A stretch of DNA of 56,581 nucleotides from an uncultured Prevotellaceae bacterium. GTDB lineage: Bacteria > Bacteroidota > Bacteroidia > Bacteroidales > Bacteroidaceae. The notes under the pieces are model-generated. The model saw nothing but the letters and a program-made list of their open reading frames with translations. It had not been told where the DNA came from and ran no database searches. Below are positions 46,163 to 55,652 of the stretch, piece by piece. Each line of letters opens with the position of its first letter. The stretch's first letter is position 1. The stretch covers positions 1 through 56,581 of the forward strand of contig CAMJKP010000016.1 in assembly GCA_946406435.1 (NCBI GenBank). Reading direction: 5' to 3'. Position numbers and translations under genes: made by a program.

Positions 46163-46357
46163 TTACCAGACACCAAAGCTTGACGCTGTATCTGGGTTAT
46201 CGTCGCACAACATAGCAGATGTTTTGGTTTCTGCAACCTTAGGATTTGAGGCATTAATGCTTAATCCAAGGATCCTACAACTTGGTGACAAGAGTGGCAG
46301 TAGTGCCATGGACAACATTCTGGTGATGTAGGATAAAGTGTTTCGATTCTTTTTCAT
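46163..46357 (-). CDS. Possible small secreted protein, 64 residues
   Basis: The N-terminus MKKNRNTLSYITRMLSMALL has a basic start and a hydrophobic stretch like a signal peptide, but the Cys in SPSC does not fit a lipobox well. The rest is short and without recognised motif. A TAATTTTG lies about 62 nt upstream (46411-46425 region) but without a good -33 partner. It could be a remnant or spurious frame. Confidence 0.25.
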   Translation of the reverse strand: MKKNRNTLSYITRMLSMALLPLLSPSCRILGLSINASNPKVAETKTSAMLCDDNPDTASSFGVW

Positions 46358-46549
46358 TGTCTTGCGAGTTTTTAATTTAGGCTCGGAGTAGTATCACTAA
46401 TTTCTGGGTGCAAAATTACTGCCTTTTCACAAAAACCTTATGTAATATTTCGTCAAAAATTTGTATATTTTCGTCAAAATGACTATTCTATGCCTATAAA
46501 ACCCCATTTTGACAATGATTTGACAATGAAATGAGAGAAAAATCAAATA

Positions 46550-46658
46550 AAAGAAAAAAGGTCAAGTTTAGCAAACTCTGCTAAACATGACCTTTTCTTT
46601 CCCCTTTTTCCTCGGATGCTATTCACATCCTGTTCATAATCCCTTAACATTTATTTCC
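46550..46658 (-). ncRNA. Candidate small RNA with own promoter and terminator
   Basis: The promoter at 46663-46694 predicts a start near 46657. About 55 nt later the minus strand has a strong hairpin, GGTCATGTTTAGCA/TGCTAAACTTGACC (one mismatch), with AAAA/TTTT flanks and a TTTTTTCTTTT tail: an intrinsic terminator. The total is about 105-110 nt. A small GGATG/CATCC hairpin precedes it. A 36-codon frame crosses the terminator stem and is probably fortuitous. Alternatively this is an attenuated leader for the weak frame at 46163-46357. Confidence 0.45.
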
Positions 46659-46662
46659 GATG

Positions 46663-46694
46663 CAAAGATACAACAAAATATTGTAACCTGCAAG
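46663..46694 (-). promoter_or_regulatory. Promoter of the candidate small RNA
   Basis: Minus strand: CTTG (46694-46691), 20 nt, TATCTTTG (46670-46663). Confidence 0.55.
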
Positions 46695-47065
46695 AAAAAA
46701 CAATAAAAAAAGTGTCGAAATTACAATTATGCTATAATTTTTACGTTCTCGCAACAAATTCGGTCGTTACAACTAACATATATCATTATACCAAAAACCT
46801 TTGTGATTATAAAGAAAGACTGCAAGAAAAAACTGGAAATAAATCTTTTTTCTCTTTCTTCCCGTTTTCCTTTCTTGCAACTTTTTATTTACAGATATGC
46901 AATTATTAAAAAATCGCGGTTTCATCGAGACAAAACCGCTAAAATATGAGCAAAAATCCCTTTATACCTTATTTATATAAAGTGTAAGTGCTTTAAAATG
47001 TACAAGTTACACTACTTGATTTATGTCAAGCATTTACATATTTGCATTATTTTTCTTGAAAAATA

Positions 47066-47097
47066 TTTGCACAAATAAAAAAAACTTTATACCTTTG
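47066..47097 (+). promoter_or_regulatory. Promoter of the LRR-like gene
   Basis: TTTG (47066-47069), 20 nt, TACCTTTG (47090-47097), full consensus match. The leader to ATG 47176 is about 73 nt. Confidence 0.72.
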
Positions 47098-47175
47098 CAT
47101 CAGAGATCAAAACAAAATAGTTTGACACTCTCATAAATTATTACATTTATTTCCACTTTTTAAAAAATTTAAGTT

Positions 47176-47658
47176 ATGACTACCTCATTCTTCTATAGAA
47201 TCATCCTCACAGCAGTGCTCACCTTCTCGTTCGCTGCAAACGGAATGGCAAAGGAGCCTAGCTTAATGGATTATAATGGAATTGAATATTTCACTTGGAA
47301 TATCGATGATAATGGCACTCTTCATATAACCCCTCTCGCTGATGTAACCCCTGATTTCCAGGAGTCTCCATTCATCAAGTACAGAAAGCAGATTACAAGC
47401 ATCGTTTTCGAAGAGGACTTCTACAATGAGACCACATTAAGCAAGATCGGTAAGAACCTATTCAAAGGTCTTGACAAAGTAAAGAGTGTTACCCTTCCTA
47501 ACAGTATCAAGAGCGTTGACGCAACAGTATTCGAAGGTTGCACTTCTCTCAAGAATCTGACATCATCAACCTCCAACGACGTCAACGCCAACTCTGACCT
47601 TCAGGGATGTGCAGATATCGAGGAGAATTACAATGAACAGTTTTACACAATGTTATAA
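47176..47658 (+). CDS. Small secreted BspA-type leucine-rich-repeat protein
   Basis: 160 residues with a signal peptide (about 1-25, ending NGMAK). The body has one or two BspA-like LRR units: ITSIVFEEDF then VKSVTLPNSIKSVDATVFEG and CTSLKNLT. Such repeats occur in long surface proteins of Bacteroidales; this one is very short and lacks any anchoring or sorting domain, so it may be a small secreted protein or a trimmed remnant. It has its own promoter and a strong terminator, which supports active expression. Confidence 0.72.
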   Translation: MTTSFFYRIILTAVLTFSFAANGMAKEPSLMDYNGIEYFTWNIDDNGTLHITPLADVTPDFQESPFIKYRKQITSIVFEEDFYNETTLSKIGKNLFKGLDKVKSVTLPNSIKSVDATVFEGCTSLKNLTSSTSNDVNANSDLQGCADIEENYNEQFYTML

Positions 47659-47761
47659 TATAATATACCGTCTTTATTAACCCCTACGTGAGTAGGCATT
47701 CGTCTTCATGTATAAACAACACATAAATCTAATCATCTTGAATATCATGGGCACACAAAGC

Positions 47762-47795
47762 GCGCGGAACCTGTTGGCTTCCGCGCTTTTTCTTT
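47762..47795 (+). terminator. Terminator after the LRR-like gene
   Basis: GCGCGGAA (47762-47769) pairs with TTCCGCGC (47779-47786), followed by TTTTTCTTTT. It lies about 100 nt after the stop; the 47659-47995 gap otherwise holds only the tRNA-Phe promoter. Confidence 0.8.
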
Positions 47796-47921
47796 TCTAT
47801 AAACAGGAAGTTCCAAAACACAAGCAACAGGTCGAAATCATCATAAAGAGCACGAAATAATAGCATTTTCAAAGCGTTTTGAACCTATTTTGTGTTTTTT
47901 AGGAATAAAGTCACGAAAAAA

Positions 47922-47953
47922 TTTGGTGGTTTCAAAAAATAGTTGTACCTTTG
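47922..47953 (+). promoter_or_regulatory. Promoter of tRNA-Phe
   Basis: TTTG (47922-47925), 20 nt, TACCTTTG (47946-47953), full consensus; the tRNA begins 42 nt after it. Confidence 0.75.
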
Positions 47954-47995
47954 CACTCGCAATTGAGAAACACCGCTCATTGCAAGACATAAAAT

Positions 47996-48068
<73 letters not shown>

Positions 48069-48084
48069 CCTCCTCCTTTTTTGA

Positions 48085-48124
48085 AAAGCCTTGCTTAAGA
48101 TTCGTCTTCTGCAAGGCTTTTTCT
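48085..48124 (+). terminator. Terminator of tRNA-Phe
   Basis: AAAGCCTTGC (48085-48094) pairs with GCAAGGCTTT (48111-48120), followed by T-rich sequence. Confidence 0.75.
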
Positions 48125-48276
48125 GTTCATTACGTTGATTTTTGTCAATTCTCGTAAAATTCTTTGGAAAAAGAAGATATATTCTAATTTTTTTAATTAA
48201 ATTTGCAAACGATTTATATATTTGGTGAACAAGAACAAAACCCAAAATAATTATTATTTTTTTATTTCGTAAAGTT

Positions 48277-51200
48277 ATGCAGAAAAGAATTCTTTTTCTG
48301 ATTGCCACGGTAATGATGTTCATCTCATCAGCTATGGCTCAAGTAACAACTTCTGGCATTAGTGGTAAAGTAACCATGAACGATGTTAATGGCGAAGGTA
48401 TTATTGGTGCCACAGTATTGGCAGTTCATGTACCTTCTGGCACACGCTATAGTGCCACTACAAATGTTAAGGGTGCATTCGCTATTAAAGGTATGCGTAC
48501 TGGTGGTCCATACACCATCAACGTCTCCTACATCGGAATGCAATCCAAGTTTTTCCAGAATATAACCCTGTCACTCGGTGAAACATACCATATTAACGTA
48601 TGGCTCAAGGATGACGAAAAGACACTCGGCGAGGTTGTTGTCAAGGGACAGCTCGGTCTGAACAAAACCCGTACTGGAGCTGCTCAGTCAATAAACAATG
48701 CCCGTCTTCAAGAGCTCCCTTCCATAAGCCATAGTGTTGCTGATATTGCCCGTATAAACCCATTCGTCAAGGTTACCGAGGGTGGTGCTATGACGATTGC
48801 AGGCTCCAACAACCGATATAATGCCATCCAGATTGACGGTGCGATGTCAAATGACGTATTCGGCCTGACATCAAACGGAGCTAACGGCGGTATGGCAGGA
48901 ACACAGCCGTTCTCAATGGAGACTGTCGACCAGCTTCAAGTCAGCATCGCTCCATTCGATGTCCGTCAGAGCGGTTTCACAGGCGGTTCTGTCAATGCCA
49001 TAACAAAGTCAGGTACCAACGAGTTCCACGGCAGTTTCTACTCATACTACCAGAATGACGGAATGGTTTCCGACAAGTACAAGATGCACAACGGAAATAT
49101 GTCAAATCCTTACGGAAGTATGACAAACTATACCATAGGTGCAACCCTCGGCGGTCCTATCGTTAAGAACAAACTCTTTGCGTTCCTCAACTTCGAACGC
49201 ATCAATAATGAGTACGACAATGCGTATTCTGCACCTGGCAGCCAGTCTAAAGTGGATTTCGGTGTAGCACAGCAGATCTACGACTACATCAAGACACAGG
49301 CCCCTCACTACACAGGCAAACTGGGAACACCAAAGGAATACTCATATTCTGACAAAGTTGGTATCAAACTTGACTGGAACATCAACGACCGCAACCATGC
49401 ATCTCTTCGCTGGAGCTTTGTTGATGCTAAGCAGAACAACAACACTTCAAGTGCCTCACAGCTCGTAACAAGCGACTATGCATACGACTTTGTGTCAAAG
49501 ACCAATTCGCTTGTATTTGAACTCAACAGCCGTTTGGGCAAGAACATGAGTAACAAATTCCATGCAACCTGGACATCTGTCCGTGACAAGCGCAACCCTG
49601 GCAATCCTTTCCCAATGATTCAGGTTTCAAATGTCGGCGGTGGCACTCTGTGCATTGGAAACGAGCGCTCTTCTATGGCTAACGGCCTTGATCAAGACAT
49701 CTATGCCCTCACAGACAACCTCACGTGGACTCTTCAGGATCACGAGGTTACAGTCGGCACACACAATGAGCTGTATAAATTCGGCAACCTCTTCTGTCAG
49801 GATCTCTACGGAACATATATGTATCAGAACCCTGATGACTTCTTCGCAGGCAAGATCAACCGTTTCCGCTATGGACAGGGCGTTGAGTCTGTAACAGGCA
49901 CAAAACGCTGGAATGCAACATTCGGTGCAGGTCAGCTCGGTTTCTACATTCAGGACAGGTGGGATATTCTCCAAAATCTCTACTTATCATTCGGTTTGCG
50001 TGCAGATATTCCTTTCATGCTTGACACCCCTACTGCAAACAAAGAGTTCTATGACTATGCAAACAAGACACAGAACTGGGGCTTTCAAACTGACCAGAGA
50101 ATAGCAAAGAAGCCAATGTGGTCTCCACGTTTCGGTTTCCGTTGGAACACATTTAACGACAATTCCCTCATTATCCGTGGCGGTATCGGTGTATTCACAG
50201 GACGTGTGCCTTACGTATGGATATCTAACAATATCTCAAATACAGGTATTCAACAGATGTCATACAGCACATTCAGCACATCAAACATCACCCCTCAATA
50301 CGATGTAAACAATGCTATATATGCTGATCCAACTCTGAACCCAACAGCTCCTGCTCAAGCAGCCCAGACAATCAACGTATTCAACAAGAACTTCAAGTAT
50401 GCACAGCAGCTTCGTGCAGACCTTGCAGTTGACTACACCGACCCATTCGTAGGCATCAACTGGACACTTGAGGGAATCTACTCCAAGACTATCAATGATA
50501 TGATTGTCAAGAACTACGATATCACTTCTACAGGCAAGACATTCGCAAGCGAATATGGAATCACTATTGGCGACAACCGTCCTATGTTCCAGACATCAAC
50601 TGTACCATATTCTGGAATCTACGTACTTGACAACGTTTCAAAGGGTTACAGCTATAACATCTCTATAAAGGCAGAAAAGTCATTCGATTTCGGTCTTGAT
50701 GCTATGGCAAGCTATACATACGGCAAGTCTAAGACTATAAACAATGGTTCTTCTTCTGTAGCTGCTTCATGCTGGACATACAACTACACACACGGCAATC
50801 CTAATGAACCAGAGCTTGCAAACTCAAACTTCAACATACCTCATCAGGTAATGGTATCTCTCTATGAGCACTTCAAGTGGAACAAGGACATCAAGGATAC
50901 ATACGACAATGTAACCACAATCGGTCTTATCTACGCAGGTAATTCCGGTTCTCCATTCAATGTATATGTCAATGGTGATGTGAACGGCGATAACGGTTAC
51001 AACGACCTGATGTATATTCCAACCGATAGTGAGATTGACGCTATGCTTAATGCTGGCATGTTTAACGCAACTGCTGCATATACAGCAGAGGCACAGGCAT
51101 CAAACCTTAAGCAATGGCTCGCCAACGAGTACTACCTCAAGGATCACCGTGGTGAGTACTATGAGCGTAATGCAGCTAACGAGAAGTGGGAAAACCGTCT

Positions 51201-51474
51201 TGACTTCCACATCGACCACAAGTTCGGTTTCAAGTGGGGCAACGACATCAAGTACTTCCAGGTAGGTTTCGACATCATCAACTTCACAAACCTTCTGAAC
51301 AAGAGCTGGGGTGCTACTCTCTCACACGAATACAACACCTATAACTACTATAGCCCACTGTCATTCTCTAAAGGCAAGTATCAGTTCCTCCACGATGCGA
51401 ACTACGATATGCGCTCATACAATAACTACAATAGTCGCTGGAGAATGCAGCTAACAGCCAAGTTCATCTTCTAA
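48277..51474 (+). CDS. Oar-like TonB-dependent outer-membrane receptor
   Basis: 1065 residues. Signal peptide 1-21 (SSAMAQ). A carboxypeptidase-regulatory-like beta domain (about 25-115, GISGKVTMNDVNGEGIIGATV) is followed by a plug domain (AQSINNARLQELPSISHSVA ... FDVRQSGFTGGSVNAITKSG) and a large 22-strand barrel ending RWRMQLTAKFIF with the terminal Phe. Oar-type receptors differ from SusC: there is no SusD partner here, and the next gene (29 nt on) encodes an OmpA-family protein. Substrate unknown; Oar proteins have been linked to peptide or protein import and to surface adhesion in Bacteroidetes. Confidence 0.92.
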   Translation: MQKRILFLIATVMMFISSAMAQVTTSGISGKVTMNDVNGEGIIGATVLAVHVPSGTRYSATTNVKGAFAIKGMRTGGPYTINVSYIGMQSKFFQNITLSLGETYHINVWLKDDEKTLGEVVVKGQLGLNKTRTGAAQSINNARLQELPSISHSVADIARINPFVKVTEGGAMTIAGSNNRYNAIQIDGAMSNDVFGLTSNGANGGMAGTQPFSMETVDQLQVSIAPFDVRQSGFTGGSVNAITKSGTNEFHGSFYSYYQNDGMVSDKYKMHNGNMSNPYGSMTNYTIGATLGGPIVKNKLFAFLNFERINNEYDNAYSAPGSQSKVDFGVAQQIYDYIKTQAPHYTGKLGTPKEYSYSDKVGIKLDWNINDRNHASLRWSFVDAKQNNNTSSASQLVTSDYAYDFVSKTNSLVFELNSRLGKNMSNKFHATWTSVRDKRNPGNPFPMIQVSNVGGGTLCIGNERSSMANGLDQDIYALTDNLTWTLQDHEVTVGTHNELYKFGNLFCQDLYGTYMYQNPDDFFAGKINRFRYGQGVESVTGTKRWNATFGAGQLGFYIQDRWDILQNLYLSFGLRADIPFMLDTPTANKEFYDYANKTQNWGFQTDQRIAKKPMWSPRFGFRWNTFNDNSLIIRGGIGVFTGRVPYVWISNNISNTGIQQMSYSTFSTSNITPQYDVNNAIYADPTLNPTAPAQAAQTINVFNKNFKYAQQLRADLAVDYTDPFVGINWTLEGIYSKTINDMIVKNYDITSTGKTFASEYGITIGDNRPMFQTSTVPYSGIYVLDNVSKGYSYNISIKAEKSFDFGLDAMASYTYGKSKTINNGSSSVAASCWTYNYTHGNPNEPELANSNFNIPHQVMVSLYEHFKWNKDIKDTYDNVTTIGLIYAGNSGSPFNVYVNGDVNGDNGYNDLMYIPTDSEIDAMLNAGMFNATAAYTAEAQASNLKQWLANEYYLKDHRGEYYERNAANEKWENRLDFHIDHKFGFKWGNDIKYFQVGFDIINFTNLLNKSWGATLSHEYNTYNYYSPLSFSKGKYQFLHDANYDMRSYNNYNSRWRMQLTAKFIF

Positions 51475-51503
51475 TCATTAGTAAAACACTGAAAGATTCG
51501 TAT

Positions 51504-52604
51504 ATGAAAAAGATATTTGTAATCGCACTGGTTGCTTTGATGACATCAATGTCAGCTAACGCCCAGTTCTATGACCCCAACAAGAATAAGGCTAAGGAAA
51601 AACCAGCTTCAGAATTCAATCCTGACTGGTTTGTAAACTTACAGGGAGGCATTCAACTGCCTAACACCCCGGGCATGGGCAAACTCGTATCACCTGTTTT
51701 CAGCCTTAACGTAGGACGTAATATAGCTCCTATTGCATCTGCCCGTCTGGGCATCGAAGGATGCAACTCAAGAGTATTCAACGAATACACAGGCAAGAAG
51801 AGGACATTCAAGTTCTTCACCACTTCAGCTGATGCAATGCTCAATCTCACCAACTGTTTCTCATGCACTTCATGCCCAGTGAACTTCTTCCTCATCGGAG
51901 GTGTCGGTGTCAACTGGTCTGCAATGGAAACAACAAACTCGTCACATTTCTCTCCAAATGTACGACTTGGAGGTATGGCAGACTGGCGTATTAACCGCAA
52001 TCTCGCCCTCAACCTTGAGTATCGTGCTGACAATACCAACGACCAGTTCAACGGCCGTTTGGAGGCAGGCACACATGATTGGTACACATCTATCCTATTC
52101 GGTATATCTCTCGTTCTCCCAGACGGAAAACCTGTAGTCGTGAAGGAGGAAGACCATTCTGACCAGATTGCAGCCCTCAATGACGAGATCAACAGGTTAC
52201 GTGCAGAGAATCTGGAGCTCAAGAACCGTAAGCCACAGGTAGAAGTAAAGACCGTTGAGGTAGAGAAGAAGGTAACAGAGAGGATAGCCGTTCTCCCATT
52301 CGTATTCTTCGATTGTGGCAAGACTGCAATCAGCAGACATCAGTCACTCAACGTAAAGGCTATAGCCGACTATATGAAGTCAAACAAGGAAACAAAGGTT
52401 ACAATCACAGGCTATGCTTCCCCAGAAGGCAATCCTGAGAAAAACCAGAAACTCTCCGAGGAGCGTGCTAAAGCTGTTGCCAAGATGCTTACCGAGAAGT
52501 ATGGCATAGATGCCAATCGCATCTCTACTGCTGCTGGTGGTGCTACCAGCGACATTCTTCCAGAGGCAGACCTCAACCGCGTATGTGTATCTGTTGCTAA
52601 ATAA
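51504..52604 (+). CDS. OmpA-family outer-membrane/peptidoglycan-binding protein
   Basis: 366 residues. Signal peptide 1-20 (MSANAQ). N-terminal 8-strand barrel-like domain (about 40-205), with a Cys-rich loop NCFSCTSCPVNFF; a short coiled-coil linker (DQIAALNDEINRLRAENLEL); a C-terminal OmpA/MotB domain (about 250-366) with ITGYASPEGNPEKNQKLSEE and RAKAV, where the usual TDxxG is replaced by ASPEGN, as in many Bacteroidales homologues. It anchors the outer membrane to peptidoglycan. Co-transcribed with the Oar-like receptor (29-nt gap); a terminator follows. Confidence 0.93.
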   Translation: MKKIFVIALVALMTSMSANAQFYDPNKNKAKEKPASEFNPDWFVNLQGGIQLPNTPGMGKLVSPVFSLNVGRNIAPIASARLGIEGCNSRVFNEYTGKKRTFKFFTTSADAMLNLTNCFSCTSCPVNFFLIGGVGVNWSAMETTNSSHFSPNVRLGGMADWRINRNLALNLEYRADNTNDQFNGRLEAGTHDWYTSILFGISLVLPDGKPVVVKEEDHSDQIAALNDEINRLRAENLELKNRKPQVEVKTVEVEKKVTERIAVLPFVFFDCGKTAISRHQSLNVKAIADYMKSNKETKVTITGYASPEGNPEKNQKLSEERAKAVAKMLTEKYGIDANRISTAAGGATSDILPEADLNRVCVSVAK

Positions 52605-52635
52605 GACAAGCTTCATACAATAACAACTACAACTT

Positions 52636-52675
52636 CCGCCTGTAGAGCTTTAAGATTCTACAGGCGGATTTTTCT
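52636..52675 (+). terminator. Terminator after the OmpA-family gene
   Basis: CCGCCTGTAG (52636-52645) pairs with CTACAGGCGG (52658-52667), followed by ATTTTTC; 32 nt after the stop. Confidence 0.85.
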
Positions 52676-52684
52676 ATGTAATTA

Positions 52685-52716
52685 TTTGGATTTGTAAGGA
52701 AAAAACATTACTTTTG
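52685..52716 (+). promoter_or_regulatory. Promoter of dus, nearly leaderless
   Basis: TTTG (52685-52688), 20 nt, TACTTTTG (52709-52716). Only 7 nt separate the -7 element from the ATG at 52724. Confidence 0.7.
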
Positions 52717-52723
52717 CATTGAA

Positions 52724-53734
52724 ATGAAAATAGGTAATATACAATTCCCTGACAGACCATTATTCCTCGCTCCAATGGAGGATGTGACAGACATCGGTTT
52801 CAGAATGCTTTGCAAGCGTTTTGGAGCACAGATGGTATATACCGAATTCGTCAGCGCAGAAGCGCTCATACGCTCCATTAAAAGCACCGTTAACAAGCTG
52901 AACATAGCTGACGAGGAAAGACCTGTAGGAATCCAAATCTATGGACGTGACACAGAAGCCGTAGTAGAAGCCGCAAAGATAGTAGAGGATCAGGCACATC
53001 CTGATGTCATCGACCTTAACTTCGGCTGTCCTGTAAAGAAGGTGGCAGGAAAAGGAGCTGGTGCAGGTATGCTACAAAACCTTCCTAAACTCCTCGATAT
53101 AACAAAGCAGGTAGTAGATGCTGTAAAGACTCCTGTAACTGTAAAGACACGACTCGGCTGGAATGCTGAAGACCTCACATCTTCAAGGTTGAATCCCGAA
53201 AGTGGAAGGGCACAGATCATAGACCTTGCAGAAGCCCTTCAGGATTGTGGCATTCAGGCTCTCACCATTCACGGTAGGACACGCGCCCAGATGTACACAG
53301 GCGATGCTGACTGGACTCTCATTGGCGAGGTCAAGAACAATCCAAAAATCCACATCCCTATAATAGGTAACGGAGATATTAAATCCATTGAGGATGCCAA
53401 CAAAGCATTCGATACCTACAGTGTAGATGCCGTAATGATAGGAAGAGCCACATTCGGTTGCCCTTGGCTCTTCTCTCCTACTCCATTGACGCTTGACGAG
53501 AAGATTGACACTCTACTTGAACAGCTACACATAAACGTAGAAAGACTTGATGAGAAGCGTGGAATCCTACATACAAGACGACATCTCGCAGCAAGTCCTT
53601 TGTTCAAGGGGATTCCTGACTTCCGTCAGACAAGAATAGCAATGCTAAGAGCAGAAACGGTGGAAGGCCTAACGAAAATCATAGAAGACACCCGTGTAAT
53701 GCTCAAGGGTATGGAATCGCAAGATCATCAATAA
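52724..53734 (+). CDS. dus: tRNA-dihydrouridine synthase
   Basis: Flavin enzyme that reduces specific uridines in the D-loop of tRNA. 336 residues with the FMN-binding TIM barrel: LFLAPMEDVTDIGFR at the start, LNFGCPVKKVAGKGAGAGM with the catalytic Cys, TVKTRLGW, LTIHGRTRAQMYTG and IIGNGDIKS. The family is Dus; which subclass (A/B/C) cannot be told, though Bacteroidetes usually carry DusB-like forms. Monocistronic between its own promoter and the hairpin at 53767-53809. Confidence 0.94.
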   Translation: MKIGNIQFPDRPLFLAPMEDVTDIGFRMLCKRFGAQMVYTEFVSAEALIRSIKSTVNKLNIADEERPVGIQIYGRDTEAVVEAAKIVEDQAHPDVIDLNFGCPVKKVAGKGAGAGMLQNLPKLLDITKQVVDAVKTPVTVKTRLGWNAEDLTSSRLNPESGRAQIIDLAEALQDCGIQALTIHGRTRAQMYTGDADWTLIGEVKNNPKIHIPIIGNGDIKSIEDANKAFDTYSVDAVMIGRATFGCPWLFSPTPLTLDEKIDTLLEQLHINVERLDEKRGILHTRRHLAASPLFKGIPDFRQTRIAMLRAETVEGLTKIIEDTRVMLKGMESQDHQ

Positions 53735-53766
53735 TTCACCAACAAGACAACTTTAGAAACAAATAT

Positions 53767-53809
53767 ATGCCTATCCCGCCCCATTATCAAATTGAGGCAG
53801 GATAGGCAT
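53767..53809. terminator. Convergent terminator between dus and the AraC-type gene
   Basis: ATGCCTATCC (53767-53776) pairs with GGATAGGCAT (53800-53809). It separates two convergent genes and could serve both. Confidence 0.65.
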
Positions 53810-53851
53810 TAAACATAATATATTTCCACTATGGGGACTTGGGAAGTATAT

Positions 53852-54736
53852 TTAATTCCTCTTTCTGTACTCAGAAGGACTCATTCCCACATTCTCGCGG
53901 AAATACTTTCCAAGGAATGACTGGCTTGGGAAATTGAGGTCATCAGCAATCTCGCTTATCTTCTTATTGGTATTGCTAAGCTGATTGCGGATTTCTGTAG
54001 TAACATATTTGTCAATCCAGTCGTTAGGAGTACGCTTACTTGTAGTGCTTATTATCTCTGAGAGATATTTCGGAGTAAGTCCCATCTGGTTTGCATACCA
54101 GCTAACCCTTCTTTCACTCCTAAAGTTCTGCTCAACAAGCTGGATGAACTTTACAAAGCATCTCTTAGCCTTTGAGTTGTTTGCAGGCTCTGCGCCCTCC
54201 CTATCCATCACACGCATAATGGCAGTACCGATGTCATAGATCATAGCGATGATAAGAAGTCTCACTACCTCCTTCTTAAAGCGATAATCGTCGAAGAGAA
54301 GGCGTTCCTTGATAATCTCAACGAACTCTTTAACCTTGTCCTGCTCGTTGCTGTTGAGCGGGAATACAGGATGCTCACGCGCAAGCAAGAAGATGCTGCT
54401 CATGTCGCGCAGTTCCTTAAAGATCTCATCAATGAAACTTCTTGAGATAAGCATAGCATGACCTTTGGCATTCTCGCTCATCCAAATTTCATTCACAATC
54501 TGCCCCTCGGTCATAATCATAGCATCACCAGGCTTGATGGAACGTTTACTCTCATTTAGAGTATAGCCTCCCTCTCCATCTGTACATACTGCGATTATGA
54601 TACAGTTCATACGTCTTGGTCCATCCAGTTGCGGAAGCATCTGGATATCTTCAAAGAATAGGAGATCATCTCCAATACTTGGAATTTCATGGCTTTCCCT
54701 CAGACGATCGAGGCTTACAGTTTCGATTTTGTTCAT
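53852..54736 (-). CDS. AraC-family transcriptional regulator
   Basis: 294 residues. The N-terminal part is a cupin-like sensing domain (GEGGYTLNESKRSIKPGDAMIM). The C-terminal AraC domain (about 195-294) has two helix-turn-helices: VSWYANQMGLTPKYLSEIIS and ISEIADDLNFPSQSFLGKYF, ending MSPSEYRKRN. The ligand is unknown. Its ATG is 8 nt after the stop of the 299-residue gene, so it is likely the last gene of a gyrB-led transcript. Targets are not evident in the window. Confidence 0.9.
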   Translation of the reverse strand: MNKIETVSLDRLRESHEIPSIGDDLLFFEDIQMLPQLDGPRRMNCIIIAVCTDGEGGYTLNESKRSIKPGDAMIMTEGQIVNEIWMSENAKGHAMLISRSFIDEIFKELRDMSSIFLLAREHPVFPLNSNEQDKVKEFVEIIKERLLFDDYRFKKEVVRLLIIAMIYDIGTAIMRVMDREGAEPANNSKAKRCFVKFIQLVEQNFRSERRVSWYANQMGLTPKYLSEIISTTSKRTPNDWIDKYVTTEIRNQLSNTNKKISEIADDLNFPSQSFLGKYFRENVGMSPSEYRKRN

Positions 54737-54744
54737 AAATGCTA

Positions 54745-55644
54745 TTATTTTTCAATTAGTTGTATTAGTTCAATATTCATTGAAGTCGGCATTGGTTTGC
54801 CTTCTTCAGGACTTATTTCTATTCTATTTGCAGTAATCATTGAGAATCTCGTGAAAAACTGCTCGTCATATCCGCCACGGCATTTATATTTCATACCGTT
54901 GATACGGACCACATCACCTTTTTTTACCCCACGAAGCGTAACCCTTAACTGTCCACTTACCGTTTGCGGAAAATAGAAAGTTGCTGAGTTTTCCGTTATC
55001 ACCTGTCTCTCTGGTACGACTGTCTTGTAAGGTCTTAAGGATTTGTCTGGAATTATCGGATAATTAGTCACAGGCTTCACAACTGTTGCAGGAATCCAGT
55101 CGATGCCGAAGTCTTGTTTTGTTTTCCAGGTGCTATTGTATGAATATGTTGCATCAAAGTCCTCACCATTGAAGTTTGAATAGGCAGGAGCAAGGTGACA
55201 CATCCATTTTGACTGACTATCACACAACACTTCGCTGCGCTTTTTGTGCTGAACATAGATTTCCGCCGAAACCATCCCCCAAGGCACTTGTTTTAGGCCA
55301 ACTATAGGCGCATACCATAGTGCAATGACATTATTCCCGCTTTTCACTAATCTGGTGACGTCAATCACGCTCTCTGCAACCCCTTCCTTGTTCATAGGCC
55401 TTGAAGGCCAGATAGAAGCCCTTGTTGCAATCCTACCGTTTATATACGGAAGGACATATCCTGTGGTGGAGAGTCTCAGATAAATCCTGTCAGAGGTGTC
55501 ATTACTCACGAACGGACACTGAAACCACACCTGTTCATTTGGAAATGCAGATGGATGTAAAAGGTATGTTCCCGCCCAAGTCCTTACAGAAGAAATGACT
55601 ACAAGGACTAAAGTCAGGAACCATATATACCTTTTGCTCTGCAT
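54745..55644 (-). CDS. Secreted protein resembling a rhamnosidase N-terminal beta-sandwich, no catalytic domain
   Basis: 299 residues with a signal peptide (about 1-24, RTWAG). Residues 30-130 look like the galactose-binding-type sandwich found at the N-terminus of alpha-L-rhamnosidases: LRLSTTGYVLPYINGRIATR, then VIDVTRLVKSGNNVIALWYA. The second half (PQTVSGQLRVTLRGVKKGDV) is another beta domain. No catalytic barrel follows, so binding or structural work is more likely than hydrolysis. It lies between gyrB (8 nt) and the AraC-type gene (8 nt). Exact family uncertain. Confidence 0.6.
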   Translation of the reverse strand: MQSKRYIWFLTLVLVVISSVRTWAGTYLLHPSAFPNEQVWFQCPFVSNDTSDRIYLRLSTTGYVLPYINGRIATRASIWPSRPMNKEGVAESVIDVTRLVKSGNNVIALWYAPIVGLKQVPWGMVSAEIYVQHKKRSEVLCDSQSKWMCHLAPAYSNFNGEDFDATYSYNSTWKTKQDFGIDWIPATVVKPVTNYPIIPDKSLRPYKTVVPERQVITENSATFYFPQTVSGQLRVTLRGVKKGDVVRINGMKYKCRGGYDEQFFTRFSMITANRIEISPEEGKPMPTSMNIELIQLIEK

Positions 55645-55652
55645 TCTTTATT

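Larger units (their letters stand above)
45693..47175. other. 1.5-kb intergenic region rich in hairpins
   Basis: Contains element C (45727-45854), a strong hairpin at 45913-45966, a weak 64-codon minus-strand frame (46163-46357), a candidate small RNA (46550-46658), two copies of CTGCAAGAAAAAAC (46688 and 46828 region), a GCGGTTT/AAACCGC hairpin near 46916-46939 and the LRR-gene promoter. No other convincing gene on either strand. Confidence 0.7.

Noticed and set aside
46712..46909. 65-codon plus-strand frame in the 1.5-kb gap
   Set aside because: Atypical Phe/Tyr-rich composition from AT-rich hairpin sequence; no promoter or motif.
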